Origin: CANJDH01 sp031430015
GTDB taxonomy: Bacteria > Pseudomonadota > Gammaproteobacteria > Burkholderiales > JAEUOS01
Assembly: GCA_031430015.1 (NCBI GenBank)
Contig: JANPAR010000293.1
Location: forward strand, 1-39,572
Length of the DNA: 39,572 bases
Direction: 5' to 3'
Positions 8,636 through 17,531 of the stretch are shown here, one piece after another. Under the pieces are notes generated by a model. That model did not search any database and was not told the DNA's origin. It was given only the letters and a program-made list of their open reading frames with translations. The translations under genes were made by a program, and so were the position numbers. The first letter of the stretch is position 1, and each line of letters opens with the position of its first letter.

Positions 8636-9430
8636 GTGAAACTTAAATTCATCACTTCGCGCGACAACGTACTCTACAAACGGCTGCGTGCGCTCGCTGC
8701 GACTTCGCAAGCGCGCAAGAAGGAAGGGCTATCAATTCTCACTGGCGCGCATCTGGCCGGCGCCTACCTTGAGAAACGCGGCGCGCCGGTGCTCGCCGCG
8801 GTCAGTGAGTCAGGTCTCAAGCGTGCCGAAGTGGCGCATTTGGCACGTTCCTGCGGTGTTGACGTGTTGCAATTGCCCGATACCTTGTTTGAAGCCATCA
8901 GTACGGTGGAGCATGGCGCGGGCATTGTGTTTGCCGTAAAAACTCCGCAAGAAGCGCTCCCACCAATGGTTTCGGAGGATTGTCTGCTGCTTGATCAGGT
9001 GCAGGATCCGGGCAACCTCGGCAGCCTGTTGCGCAGCGCGGCAGCGGCCGGCGTACGCCGCGTATTTTGTTCGCCGCACACCGTTTACGCCTGGTCGCCC
9101 AAGGTACTGCGCGCCGGGCAAGGCGCACATTTTTCACTCTCGATTGTGGAAGGTGTGGCGCTTGACGAGGTGATCGACCGGCTGCAGGTGCCGCTGCTGG
9201 CAACGTCGTCACACGCCAGCGCGACCGTGCATCAGGCAAATCTGTCGGCACCGGTGGCGTGGTTGTTCGGCAATGAAGGGGCGGGTGTTGCGCCAGAGTT
9301 CGTCAAGCGCGCGCAACAGCAAGTGGCGATCCCGATGCCAGGCGGCGCCGAGTCACTCAATGTCGCGGCGGCGGCGGCGGTGTGTTTGTTTGAAGCGGTA
9401 CGGCAACGGAGCAAAGGCGGACGAAAATGA
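8636..9430 (+). CDS. TrmH/SpoU family RNA 2'-O-methyltransferase
   Basis: This 264-residue SPOUT-class methyltransferase uses SAM to methylate ribose 2'-OH in tRNA or rRNA. An N-terminal substrate-binding domain (residues 1-105) is followed by the three SpoU motifs: DPGNLGSLLRSA (124-135), LFGNEGAG (210-217) and MPGGAESLNVAAAA (234-247), which form the trefoil knot and SAM site. The GTG at 8636 is chosen because a GGGGGA lies just upstream and the preceding codons overlap the reductase gene. The exact target nucleoside (RlmB-like or another) cannot be assigned. Its stop overlaps the next gene's ATG by four bases, implying translational coupling. Confidence 0.92.
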   Translation: MKLKFITSRDNVLYKRLRALAATSQARKKEGLSILTGAHLAGAYLEKRGAPVLAAVSESGLKRAEVAHLARSCGVDVLQLPDTLFEAISTVEHGAGIVFAVKTPQEALPPMVSEDCLLLDQVQDPGNLGSLLRSAAAAGVRRVFCSPHTVYAWSPKVLRAGQGAHFSLSIVEGVALDEVIDRLQVPLLATSSHASATVHQANLSAPVAWLFGNEGAGVAPEFVKRAQQQVAIPMPGGAESLNVAAAAAVCLFEAVRQRSKGGRK

Positions 9431-10149
9431 AAAATCGGGCGAACCTGACAATTTGCGGCGGCAGAGCGAACCATGCGAGCGGCGCACGCAATGCGCTGCT
9501 CGCATGGGGGTTGTGCGCCGTGCTGGCGCTCACAGCGGGGTGCGCGCAAATCGCCACCTCGATGCTGATTAACGCTGCCCCTGAGCTGCTCGCCACCACA
9601 TTGAGCCAATATGGCGTACGCAAAGAATTTGAAGAAGCGCAGCCGTTGATTAAAGCGCGCGACTGGCTGGGACTGTCCACGCTGGCGCGTCAAAAGCTGG
9701 AGAAAGACCCGGCACGTGGCGAGTGGTGGCAACTGGCAGGCTATGGCCACATGCAGGCCGGCGAGATGCTCATCGCGCGCGATTGCTTCGAGCGCGTCAC
9801 CAAATTGCTGCCCGAAGAAATTCACGGATGGAATCTTTATGCCCTCACGCTCAAGCAGACTGGCGAAACGCGTGCTGCCTTGAGCGCGCTGGATCGCGCA
9901 TTGCAGGTTGATCCGACTTCTGCGGCAGCTCTGGTGCTGCAGGGTGATATTTACGGAGAGACACGGCGTCCGGTTGACGCAGCGCGTGCCTACGAGCGCG
10001 CCTTGCAGCTCGATGGACAAGATATCTTTGCCTGGTACGGCCTCGGGCTGCTCGGACGCCGTACTGGCGACACCGCGTTGACAGAGCGTGCGCTCAAAGC
10101 GCTGCACCCGCTCTACGCGCCATTCGCGGACGATCTGGCGCGCAAGTAG
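9427..10149 (+). CDS. TPR-repeat lipoprotein
   Basis: This 240-residue protein has an N-terminal hydrophobic segment (ALLAWGLCAVLALTAGCAQ) ending in a plausible lipobox cysteine at residue 39. Thr at position -3 is not the commonest residue. Several tetratricopeptide-like units follow from about residue 75 (WLGLSTLARQKLEKDPARGE, WNLYALTLKQTGETRAALSA, AALVLQGDIYGETRRPVDAA, FAWYGLGLLGRRTGDTALTE). TPR domains mediate protein-protein contacts, and lipoprotein TPRs often serve envelope assembly; the partner here is unknown. It overlaps the SpoU methylase stop by ATGA and may be co-translated with it, although the functions do not suggest a shared pathway. Confidence 0.82.
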   Translation: MKNRANLTICGGRANHASGARNALLAWGLCAVLALTAGCAQIATSMLINAAPELLATTLSQYGVRKEFEEAQPLIKARDWLGLSTLARQKLEKDPARGEWWQLAGYGHMQAGEMLIARDCFERVTKLLPEEIHGWNLYALTLKQTGETRAALSALDRALQVDPTSAAALVLQGDIYGETRRPVDAARAYERALQLDGQDIFAWYGLGLLGRRTGDTALTERALKALHPLYAPFADDLARK

Positions 10150-10244
10150 TGTGATGCAGATGCACTGCGTCGGAGAGACTGGTGAACGGTCGGCGAGAGG
10201 CCGGCGGCAGGTCGTGTACCACTCTCTGCGCGGAAACCGCCGCC

Positions 10245-11084
10245 CTACAGCACCCGCCGCTCAAGCTTGATCTCCTGCATGATCGTGGTTGCGATTTCCT
10301 CGATCGACTTGGTCGTGGTGGACAGCCAGCGGATGCCTTCACGCCGCATCAGTGCCTCGCCCTCGCCCACTTCATAGCGGCAGTTGTCGAGCGACGCGTA
10401 TTTGCTGTTGGCCTTGCGTTCATGGCGGATCTCGGCCAGGCGCTGCGGGTCGATGGTCAGGCCGAACAATTTGCCGCGAAACGGCGCCAGCGTCTTGGGC
10501 AACTGCATTCGCTCGAAATCCTCGGGAATCAGCGGATAGTTGGCGCAGCGCAGGCCAAAGGTGAGCGCGAGGTAGAGAGAGGTCGGGGTCTTGCCGCTGC
10601 GCGACACGCCGACCAGGATCACGTCGGCGTCGTTAAGATTCTTGTCGGTCTGGCCGTCGTCATGCGCGAGGCTGAAGTTGATCGCCTCAATGCGGTTCGA
10701 ATATTCCTGCTTGTTCTTGGTGGCGCTGTGCGAGCGCCCGATGGTGTGGGTCGATTGGATCCCGAGTTCCCTTTCGAGCGGCTCGATAAAGGTCTGGAAC
10801 AGGTCGAGCACCAGCGCAGTGGCACTGCGCACCACCGCGCTGGTTTCGCCGTTGACCAAGGTGTTGAAGACGATCGGTTTCATGCCGTCCTCCGCGTGCG
10901 CGGCATTGATGGCGGCCACGCATGCATGCGCCTTGTCGAGCGAATCGACGAAGGGCATGCGCGTCTGCTTGACCGGCAGGCCCTCGAATTGGGTGAGCAG
11001 CGAGTGGCCCAGGGTTTCGGCTGTGATGCCGGTGCCGTCGGAGATGAAGAACACGGTGCGGCGCGGGGCGTGGCTGTTGGGCAT
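10245..11084 (-). CDS. ppsR: PEP synthase regulatory protein (bifunctional kinase/pyrophosphorylase)
   Basis: This 279-residue DUF299 (PSRP) protein phosphorylates PEP synthase with ADP to inactivate it and reverses this by phosphorolysis. Features include an N-terminal RRTVFFISDGTGITAETLG (8-26), the P-loop-like GVSRSGKTPTS (159-169) and the C-terminal KANSKYASLDNCRYEV segment characteristic of the family. The ATG at 11084 gives the usual length. Its target gene ppsA lies 2.8 kb away on the other strand, separated by three genes. In many betaproteobacteria the two are direct neighbours (known from the family, not checked here). Confidence 0.95.
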   Translation of the reverse strand: MPNSHAPRRTVFFISDGTGITAETLGHSLLTQFEGLPVKQTRMPFVDSLDKAHACVAAINAAHAEDGMKPIVFNTLVNGETSAVVRSATALVLDLFQTFIEPLERELGIQSTHTIGRSHSATKNKQEYSNRIEAINFSLAHDDGQTDKNLNDADVILVGVSRSGKTPTSLYLALTFGLRCANYPLIPEDFERMQLPKTLAPFRGKLFGLTIDPQRLAEIRHERKANSKYASLDNCRYEVGEGEALMRREGIRWLSTTTKSIEEIATTIMQEIKLERRVL

Positions 11085-11165
11085 GATGATTGATTCAAGT
11101 CCGGTGCAACGATTATCCGCGTTTTGTGCTGTAGCGAACCAACCGGTTTATTCGGGTGGCGTAAG

Positions 11166-11933
11166 ATGGGTCGAACCCACCACCTCCGGCTTGTCGTGCA
11201 GCACACGTTTTCCGTCGCCAGTCTCAACATGCATAAGGGTCTGTCGCCGCTGAACCGGCGTGTGATCGTGCACGACGTCAAGTCCGAACTTGACGCCCTG
11301 AAGCCGGATGTTGTGTTCCTGCAGGAAGTACAGGGCAGCCATACGCGCCACGCCAAACGGTTTGCCGACTGGCCAGCGCAGGAGCAGGGTCCTTACCTGG
11401 CTGGCACCCATTGGCCCGAAGTGCATTACGCGCGCAATGCGGTGTATGAGCATGGCCACCACGGCAATGCGATTTTGTCGCGCTTTGCGGTTGAATCGAC
11501 CGCCAATGACGACATGTCGATGCACCGCTACGAAAGCCGCGGTTTGCTGCATGCCGTATTGCGGATCGGCAGCCGGCAGGTCCACTGCTTTTGCATTCAT
11601 CTGGGACTGACCGAGCGAGTGCGCCTGCGCCAGGTCGAATTCATCGTCGAGACCGTCGGCAGCCGGGTGCTGGCCGGTGAAGCGGTGGTGCTGGCGGGGG
11701 ATTTCAACGACTGGCGCAACAGGGTGGAGGGGCGGTTTGCGGAAGTCGGGCTGATGGACGCCTTTACCAGTGGCGGGAGCAAGCCGCCCCGCACCTTTCC
11801 CGGCCGTCTGCCGCTGCTGCGCCTCGATCGCATCTATGTGCGCGGGCTGGTGGTGCAGGAGGCGCGTACGCTGCACCACCTGCACCGCTTGTCCGACCAT
11901 ATCGGCCTGTTCGCCACTCTCACGCTGGCGTGA
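11166..11933 (+). CDS. Endonuclease/exonuclease/phosphatase family protein (YbhP-like)
   Basis: This 255-residue protein has the EEP metallohydrolase fold shared by DNase I, phospholipases and sphingomyelinases. Metal and catalytic positions are visible: Asn21 (SLNMHKG), Glu54 (VVFLQEVQ), His145 (CIHLGL), Asp179 and Asn181 (LAGDFNDW), and the final SDHIGLFATL. The ATG at 11166 is preferred to a TTG at 11124, since the shorter form begins close to the first beta-strand. It is followed 10 bp later by a ClsB-type cardiolipin synthase. E. coli has the same ybhP-clsB pairing, which suggests a role in phospholipid metabolism, though YbhP's reaction is not firmly established. Confidence 0.85.
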   Translation: MGRTHHLRLVVQHTFSVASLNMHKGLSPLNRRVIVHDVKSELDALKPDVVFLQEVQGSHTRHAKRFADWPAQEQGPYLAGTHWPEVHYARNAVYEHGHHGNAILSRFAVESTANDDMSMHRYESRGLLHAVLRIGSRQVHCFCIHLGLTERVRLRQVEFIVETVGSRVLAGEAVVLAGDFNDWRNRVEGRFAEVGLMDAFTSGGSKPPRTFPGRLPLLRLDRIYVRGLVVQEARTLHHLHRLSDHIGLFATLTLA

Positions 11934-11943
11934 AGCGGCGCCG

Positions 11944-13104
11944 ATGAAACTGCGTTTTGTGGACGGCAACCGGATTGACTTGCTCAATTCGGGGCGCGAA
12001 TACTTTCCGGCGCTGCTGGCGGCATTGCAGGCGGCGCGGGTGGAAATTTTTCTTGAGGCCTATATATTTGCGCAGGACGCCACCGCCAATGCGGTGGTTG
12101 AGCGCCTGTGCGCGGCGGCGCGGCGTGGTGTCCGGGTCCACCTGCTGGTTGACGGATTTGGCTCGCGCGACATGCCGACCGACTATCGCCTGCGGCTTAC
12201 CGACAGCGGCGCGCGCGTGTTTGAATTCCGGCGCCCGGTGCTGTGGCGCCCGGTGCGCGGCATGCGGCGCATGCATCGCAAGCTGGTGGTGATCGACGGC
12301 GCTTGTGCGTTCGTCGGCGGCATCAACATCATCGACGACTGGAACGCACCGAATGAAGTGCCGCCACGGTTCGACTACGCGGTCAAGGTGCAGGGTCCGC
12401 TGGTGGCCGAGATTCACGCGGCGGCGCGCCACATGTGGACGGTTTCCGCGATTGCGGGCATGCGTGCGCGCAAGCTGGCGCGCGCGCACATCGCAGCGGC
12501 GCCGCCCAGCGGCACGGTGTCTGCGGCGCTGGCGATTCGCGACAACGTGCTGCATCGCACCGAGATTGAAGATGCCTACCTGGGCGCGATCCGGTCGGCA
12601 CGCTCCAGCGTCCTGCTGGCGGCGGGCTATTTTCTGCCGTCGCGGCGCTTTGTCCGGGAACTGCAGGCTGCTGCCTTGCGCGGCGTGGCGGTGACGATCG
12701 TCACGCAGGGTCCAAGCGACCACCCGATCCTGAAGGCGGCAACACAATCTCTGTACCGGCGCCTGATCAAAGCCGGCATCGGCATCGTCGAATACCACAA
12801 GAGCTTTCTGCACGCCAAGGTGGCTGTCGTCGATGGCAGTTGGGCAACGGTGGGATCCTCCAACATTGATCCGTTCAGCCTGCTGCTGTCGCGCGAGGCC
12901 AATGTGGTGGTGATGGATCAATCGTTTGCCGCGCAATTGCGGGATTCGCTTGACCAGGCGATCGAGGCCGGCGGCACACGAATTCTGGAGGAGGACTTGA
13001 CCCGCGCGGCATGGCATGTGCGCCTGGCACAGTGGCTGGCCTACAAAATGGCGCGCCTGACCGTTGATCTGGTCACACCGGGTGGCGGCCGCCGATTGAT
13101 CTGA
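11944..13104 (+). CDS. clsB: Cardiolipin synthase B-like phospholipase D family protein
   Basis: This 386-residue phospholipase D superfamily protein has two HKD motifs: His111-Lys113-Asp118 (MHRKLVVIDGACAFVGGIN) and His290-Lys292-Asp297 (FLHAKVAVVDGSWATVGSSN). ClsB enzymes make cardiolipin from phosphatidylglycerol, and in E. coli can also use phosphatidylethanolamine or make phosphatidylglycerol. No N-terminal transmembrane pair is present, unlike ClsA, so ClsB is the better match. The ATG at 11944 follows the YbhP-like stop by 10 bp. An upstream frame overlapping that gene is spurious. The C-terminus (QWLAYKMARLTVDL) may be an amphipathic membrane contact. Confidence 0.9.
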   Translation: MKLRFVDGNRIDLLNSGREYFPALLAALQAARVEIFLEAYIFAQDATANAVVERLCAAARRGVRVHLLVDGFGSRDMPTDYRLRLTDSGARVFEFRRPVLWRPVRGMRRMHRKLVVIDGACAFVGGINIIDDWNAPNEVPPRFDYAVKVQGPLVAEIHAAARHMWTVSAIAGMRARKLARAHIAAAPPSGTVSAALAIRDNVLHRTEIEDAYLGAIRSARSSVLLAAGYFLPSRRFVRELQAAALRGVAVTIVTQGPSDHPILKAATQSLYRRLIKAGIGIVEYHKSFLHAKVAVVDGSWATVGSSNIDPFSLLLSREANVVVMDQSFAAQLRDSLDQAIEAGGTRILEEDLTRAAWHVRLAQWLAYKMARLTVDLVTPGGGRRLI

Positions 13105-13146
13105 ATCGGATACGCCATGTCAGGCGTGGCAGATTGGTCGTTGCAA

Positions 13147-13725
13147 TCAACATGCCGAATCAAGCCGCGCCATGCGCCGGCGTTGCCATGCGCGACGCAG
13201 GTAGATGCCCCAGGTGATGCGCGCGCCAATGTAGCCAAGTAGAGCCAGCAGCGTGGCGAGCAAAGGCAGGCCGACCAGCAATGGCGTGCCCAGCGCGCCG
13301 GCCCAGTCCATCAGGCCTGCAACCGAGGCGGCGACATCGGCCGACAGCGCTGGCGCGGGCGGCAAGGCTGACGTGTGGCCAGGCAGCACCAGGGCGCCGA
13401 GCTGGTAGGCCAGCATATAAAGCGGCACGATGGTGAACGGATTGGTATAGAGCGTCGTTGCCAATGCCACCGGCAGATTGACGCGCAGCCACAAGGCCAC
13501 CAGTGCGGCACCGGCCATCTGCAGCGGGCCCGGGATCAACCCGCAGAACAATCCGGCGGCGAAACCGCCGGCCACGCTGCGGCGATTCAAATGCCATAGC
13601 GCCGGGTGAAACAGGTGCTCGCCGAAAACGCCGAGCGCCTTGTTTGCCCGTAATTTTTCGACGTTGGGGAGGAACTTGCCGAGGCGCTTGCGAATTGTGG
13701 ACTCCACTGGATCGATTGGGTTCAT
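13147..13725 (-). CDS. DUF2062 domain-containing membrane protein
   Basis: This 192-residue protein contains the DUF2062 domain. A basic N-terminal stretch (STIRKRLGKFLPNVEKLRANKA) precedes a hydrophobic domain with the characteristic SVAGGFAAGLFCGLIPGPLQ and TTLYTNPFTIVPLY segments. A further helix (LLVGLPLLATLLALLGYIGA) and a basic tail (RRAWQRRRMARL) close the protein. The family's biochemical role is not established; it is sometimes found with lipid or envelope genes. It is convergent with clsB and divergent from ppsA. Confidence 0.85.
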   Translation of the reverse strand: MNPIDPVESTIRKRLGKFLPNVEKLRANKALGVFGEHLFHPALWHLNRRSVAGGFAAGLFCGLIPGPLQMAGAALVALWLRVNLPVALATTLYTNPFTIVPLYMLAYQLGALVLPGHTSALPPAPALSADVAASVAGLMDWAGALGTPLLVGLPLLATLLALLGYIGARITWGIYLRRAWQRRRMARLDSAC

Positions 13726-13875
13726 ATGGCGCCATGGATGCCGATTTCAACTGCTGCATGAAGCTACCCAGATCCGGGGGCAAACCGCGATTTCCCGGTT
13801 TGTTGCCGTGCAGCAAAAAGCTTGAACCGAGTAAAATGTGTGCACTTTGTGAGCGGCGCACATCAGGGGAATTTC

Positions 13876-16275
13876 ATGGCGGGCAAGCAGTACGTGGTGG
13901 CGTTTGAACAACTGCGCAATACCGATGTCGGCAGCGTCGGCGGCAAGAACGCCTCGCTCGGCGAAATGATCAGCCAGCTTAGCCATTCGGGTGTGCGCGT
14001 GCCTGGCGGATTTGCCACCACTGCCGATGCCTACCGCGATTTTCTGGCCCATGAAGGGCTGGCGGCGCGTATCGAAGCGCGTTTGAAAAACCTCGATGTG
14101 GCGGATGTGAAGGCGCTTACCGCAGCCGGACGGGAGATTCGCGCCTGGGTGGTTGCGCAGCCGTTGCCGGCTGCATTTGAATCTGCGATTCGCTCTGCTT
14201 ATACGGCGATGGAGCAACAGTCCGGTGGCGCCGCAATCTGTGTCGCAGTGCGTTCCTCTGCTACCGCTGAAGACCTGCCCGATGCATCGTTTGCCGGGCA
14301 ACAGGAAACCTTCCTCAACATTGTCGGCATTGACAACGTGTTGAAAGCGATGCGCGAAGTCTTTGCCTCGCTCTACAACGACCGCGCGATTTCGTATCGC
14401 GTGCACAAGGGTTTTACCCACGCAGAAGTGGCGCTGTCGGCCGGCGTGCAGCGCATGGTGCGCTCTGACAGCGGCGCAGCCGGTGTGATGTTCACCATCG
14501 ATACTGAATCTGGTTTCCCCGACGTGGTGTTCATCACCTCCAGCTATGGTCTGGGCGAATGTGTGGTGCAAGGCTCGGTCAACCCCGACGAGTTCTACGT
14601 GCACAAGCCGACGCTGGCGCTGGGCAAACCCTCCATCGTGCGCCGCAGCATCGGCTCCAAACTGATCAAGATGGTGTTCGGCGACAAGGCCGAGGCCGGC
14701 AAGTCCACCTTGACGGTCGATGTATCGCACGCCGAGCGCGACAAGTTTTCGATCAACGATGCCGACGTGCTGGAACTTGCGCGCTACGCCCTCATCATCG
14801 AACAGCATTACGGCCGTGCGATGGATATCGAGTGGGGCAAGGACGGCACCGACGGCAAGATCTACATCCTGCAGGCGCGCCCCGAGACCGTGAAGTCGCA
14901 AGAGAAGCAGGCGACGCAACAGCGCTTTGCGCTTAAAGGCACCGGCAAGGTGCTCGTGACCGGTCGTGCGATCGGCCAGAAGATCGGCACCGGCCGCGTG
15001 CGCGTGGTGCTCGATGCGATCGACATGGACAACGTCCAGCCGGGCGACGTGCTGGTGGCCGACATGACCGACCCGAACTGGGAGCCGGTGATGCAGCGCG
15101 CTGCCGCCATCGTCACCAATCGGGGCGGACGCACCTGTCACGCCGCCATCATCGCGCGCGAACTCGGCGTGCCGGCGGTGGTCGGCTGTGAAGACGCGAC
15201 CGATGTGTTGAAGGACGGCATGGAAGTCACGGTGTCCTGCGCCGAGGGCGACACCGGCAATATCTACGATGGCAAGATCGAAACCGAGATCACCGAGACG
15301 CAACGAGGCGCGATGCCGAAGATCCCGGTCAAGATCGGCATGATCATCGGCAACCCGGCGCTGGCCTTCGATTTTGCGCAACTGCCGAACGACGGCGTCG
15401 CGCTGGCGCGCCTCGAATTCATCATCAACAGCTACATCGCCGCGCATCCGCGCGCGATCCTTGACTACCCGAAAGTGCCGGACGACCTGCGCAAGGCGAT
15501 CGATTCGCTCGCGCGCGGCTATGCGAACCCGCGCAGCTTCTTTGTCGAGAAAATGGCCGAAGGTGTCTCCACCATTGCGGCGGCATTCTGGCCCAAGCCG
15601 GTGATCGTGCGTCTTTCGGATTTCAAATCGAACGAGTACAAGAAATTGATCGGTGGCAGCCTGTACGAGCCTGATGAGGAAAACCCGATGCTCGGGTTCC
15701 GCGGCGCGGCGCGTTATATCGCCCCTGACTTTGCCGAGTGCTTCCGCATGGAATGCGAGGCGATGAAAAAGGTGCGCGACGTGATGGGCTTCACCAACGT
15801 CGAAATCATGATCCCGTTTGTGCGCACCCTCACCGAATGCGCCAAAGTGATCGACCTGTTGCGCACGCACGGCCTTGAGCGCGGCAAAGGCGCGACCACG
15901 CCGGATGGCAAGGGCCTGCGGCTGATCATGATGTGCGAGTTGCCGACCAACGTCATCCTCGCCGAGCAATACCTCGAATATTTCGATGGGTTCTCGATTG
16001 GCTCCAACGATCTCACGCAACTTACTCTCGGTCTCGACCGTGACTCGGGCCTCGTCGCGGCGTCCTTCGACGAACGCGACCCGGCGGTAAAGGCCATGCT
16101 CAGCATGGCCATTGCCGCATGCAAAAAGCAGGGCAAGTATGTCGGCATCTGTGGTCAGGGGCCAAGTGATTATCCCGACCTCGCCAAGTGGCTCCGTGAC
16201 GAAGGCATCGTCGCGCTCGGCCTCAACCCCGATACCGTGGTGGACACCTGGAACAAGCTCGCGCAGGCGGATTAG
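13876..16275 (+). CDS. ppsA: Phosphoenolpyruvate synthase
   Basis: This 799-residue enzyme converts pyruvate and ATP to PEP, AMP and phosphate, the entry step to gluconeogenesis from pyruvate or lactate. Domains in order are an N-terminal ATP-grasp (VGGKNASLGEM near residue 20; CVAVRSSATAEDLPDASFAG about 136-155), a central phosphohistidine domain with His422 in GGRTCHAAIIARELGVPAVV, and a C-terminal PEP-binding barrel with Cys759 in ICGQGPSDYPD. The length matches E. coli PpsA (792). The ATG at 13876 is chosen because AGGGGA lies five to six bases upstream; an upstream in-frame TTG at 13822 has no such support. PpsR, encoded nearby, should control it by phosphorylation. Confidence 0.97.
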   Translation: MAGKQYVVAFEQLRNTDVGSVGGKNASLGEMISQLSHSGVRVPGGFATTADAYRDFLAHEGLAARIEARLKNLDVADVKALTAAGREIRAWVVAQPLPAAFESAIRSAYTAMEQQSGGAAICVAVRSSATAEDLPDASFAGQQETFLNIVGIDNVLKAMREVFASLYNDRAISYRVHKGFTHAEVALSAGVQRMVRSDSGAAGVMFTIDTESGFPDVVFITSSYGLGECVVQGSVNPDEFYVHKPTLALGKPSIVRRSIGSKLIKMVFGDKAEAGKSTLTVDVSHAERDKFSINDADVLELARYALIIEQHYGRAMDIEWGKDGTDGKIYILQARPETVKSQEKQATQQRFALKGTGKVLVTGRAIGQKIGTGRVRVVLDAIDMDNVQPGDVLVADMTDPNWEPVMQRAAAIVTNRGGRTCHAAIIARELGVPAVVGCEDATDVLKDGMEVTVSCAEGDTGNIYDGKIETEITETQRGAMPKIPVKIGMIIGNPALAFDFAQLPNDGVALARLEFIINSYIAAHPRAILDYPKVPDDLRKAIDSLARGYANPRSFFVEKMAEGVSTIAAAFWPKPVIVRLSDFKSNEYKKLIGGSLYEPDEENPMLGFRGAARYIAPDFAECFRMECEAMKKVRDVMGFTNVEIMIPFVRTLTECAKVIDLLRTHGLERGKGATTPDGKGLRLIMMCELPTNVILAEQYLEYFDGFSIGSNDLTQLTLGLDRDSGLVAASFDERDPAVKAMLSMAIAACKKQGKYVGICGQGPSDYPDLAKWLRDEGIVALGLNPDTVVDTWNKLAQAD

Positions 16276-16277
16276 GC

Positions 16278-17525
16278 ATGCATGGCGCCAGTACTTTGAA
16301 GCGGGCCACTGACGCGCTGCTCTCCGCTGCCGTCGCCAATGGCGATGTACCCGGCGTCATCGCCGCCGTCACGACAGCACACGGCACGATTTACGAAGGC
16401 GCTGCAGGCGTGCGCACGCAGGGCCGGGGCACGCCGATGAGTCAGGACACGGTGGTGTGGCTCGCGTCCATGACCAAGCCCATCATCGGCGCGGCGGCGA
16501 TGCAACTGGTCGAGCAGGGCCGCATCGCGCTTGATGAACCATGCGCCAAAGTGATTCCCGAGTTTGCAGATTTCAAAGTGCTCACCGGCTGGGGTGCGCA
16601 GGAAGAAGCACTCACGCGCCCACTCAAAACCCCGATCACGCTGCGCCACTTGCTCACGCACACCTCGGGTCTGGTCTACGACACCTGGAACCCGGACATG
16701 GCGCGCTACCAGAAGCTGCACAATATCCCGCGCGCGAGCTCAGGGTTGGAGCGTGGCTTGCGCGTGCCGCTGGCGTTCGATCCCGGTGAGCGCTGGGAAT
16801 ACGGCATCAACATCGAATGGACGGGCAGACTGATCGAAACCGTGAGCGGCCAGCGCCTCGGCCAGTATCTGATTGACCATCTCACTGGCCCCCTGGGCAT
16901 GACGAGCACTGGCTTCAAGATCACGCCAGACATGCGCGCGCGCCTCGCGAAAGTGCATCAGCGCAGCGCCGATGGTGGCGTCACGGCGATAGACCTCGAA
17001 ATCAATCAAACGCCCGAATTTGAGCCGGGCGGCGGTGGGCTGTATTCAACGGCAAGTGATTACCTGCGCTTCATGCGCATGATCCTCAATGGCGGCAGGG
17101 GAGAAGGGGATGGCGGTGCAAGCGGTGCAAACGGGGCAGGCCGTGCCAACAGCGCCACTAGCGGCAATCAAGTGCTGCGTCCCGAAACCGTCGCGCTCAT
17201 GTCGCAAAACGCGATGGGCGGATTGCGTGTGCGCATGCTGCCGACGCAAGCCCCGGCCCTCTCGCTCGACGCCGAATTCTTCCCCGGCACGCCCAAGACC
17301 TGGGGTCTGTCATTTATGATCAATGAAGAGACTGCGCCCACTGGCCGCTCACCCGGCAGCCTCGCGTGGGCGGGCTTGCCCAATACCTTTTTCTGGATCG
17401 ACCCGGTAAAAAAAATCGGCGGCGTGATTTTGATGCAGGTCCTGCCGTTTGTGGATCAGAAGGCGCTGGGGGTGTTTACGCGGTTTGAGAAGGGTGTGTA
17501 TGTGGCGATGAAGAACGGCGCGTGA
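16278..17525 (+). CDS. Serine hydrolase of the beta-lactamase/EstB family
   Basis: This 415-residue protein has the class C beta-lactamase/DD-peptidase fold used by EstB-type esterases. The SxxK motif is Ser64-Met-Thr-Lys67 (WLASMTKP), the Tyr motif is Tyr175 (WEYGIN), and the late WAG at 364-366 replaces the KTG box, as in esterase members. No signal peptide is visible, so a cytoplasmic esterase is more likely than a true beta-lactamase. A Gly/Ser/Ala/Asn-rich stretch of about 28 residues (from about residue 271) looks like a flexible insertion. It starts 2 bp after the ppsA stop and is probably read from the same message. Substrate unknown. Confidence 0.87.
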   Translation: MHGASTLKRATDALLSAAVANGDVPGVIAAVTTAHGTIYEGAAGVRTQGRGTPMSQDTVVWLASMTKPIIGAAAMQLVEQGRIALDEPCAKVIPEFADFKVLTGWGAQEEALTRPLKTPITLRHLLTHTSGLVYDTWNPDMARYQKLHNIPRASSGLERGLRVPLAFDPGERWEYGINIEWTGRLIETVSGQRLGQYLIDHLTGPLGMTSTGFKITPDMRARLAKVHQRSADGGVTAIDLEINQTPEFEPGGGGLYSTASDYLRFMRMILNGGRGEGDGGASGANGAGRANSATSGNQVLRPETVALMSQNAMGGLRVRMLPTQAPALSLDAEFFPGTPKTWGLSFMINEETAPTGRSPGSLAWAGLPNTFFWIDPVKKIGGVILMQVLPFVDQKALGVFTRFEKGVYVAMKNGA

Positions 17526-17531
17526 GCGTTT

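Noticed and set aside
13747..16020. A 757-codon open frame on the minus strand opposite ppsA
   Set aside because: It is antisense to a fully conserved ppsA, is rich in His/Arg/Asp/Ala as expected for a GC-rich shadow frame, and shows no domain.
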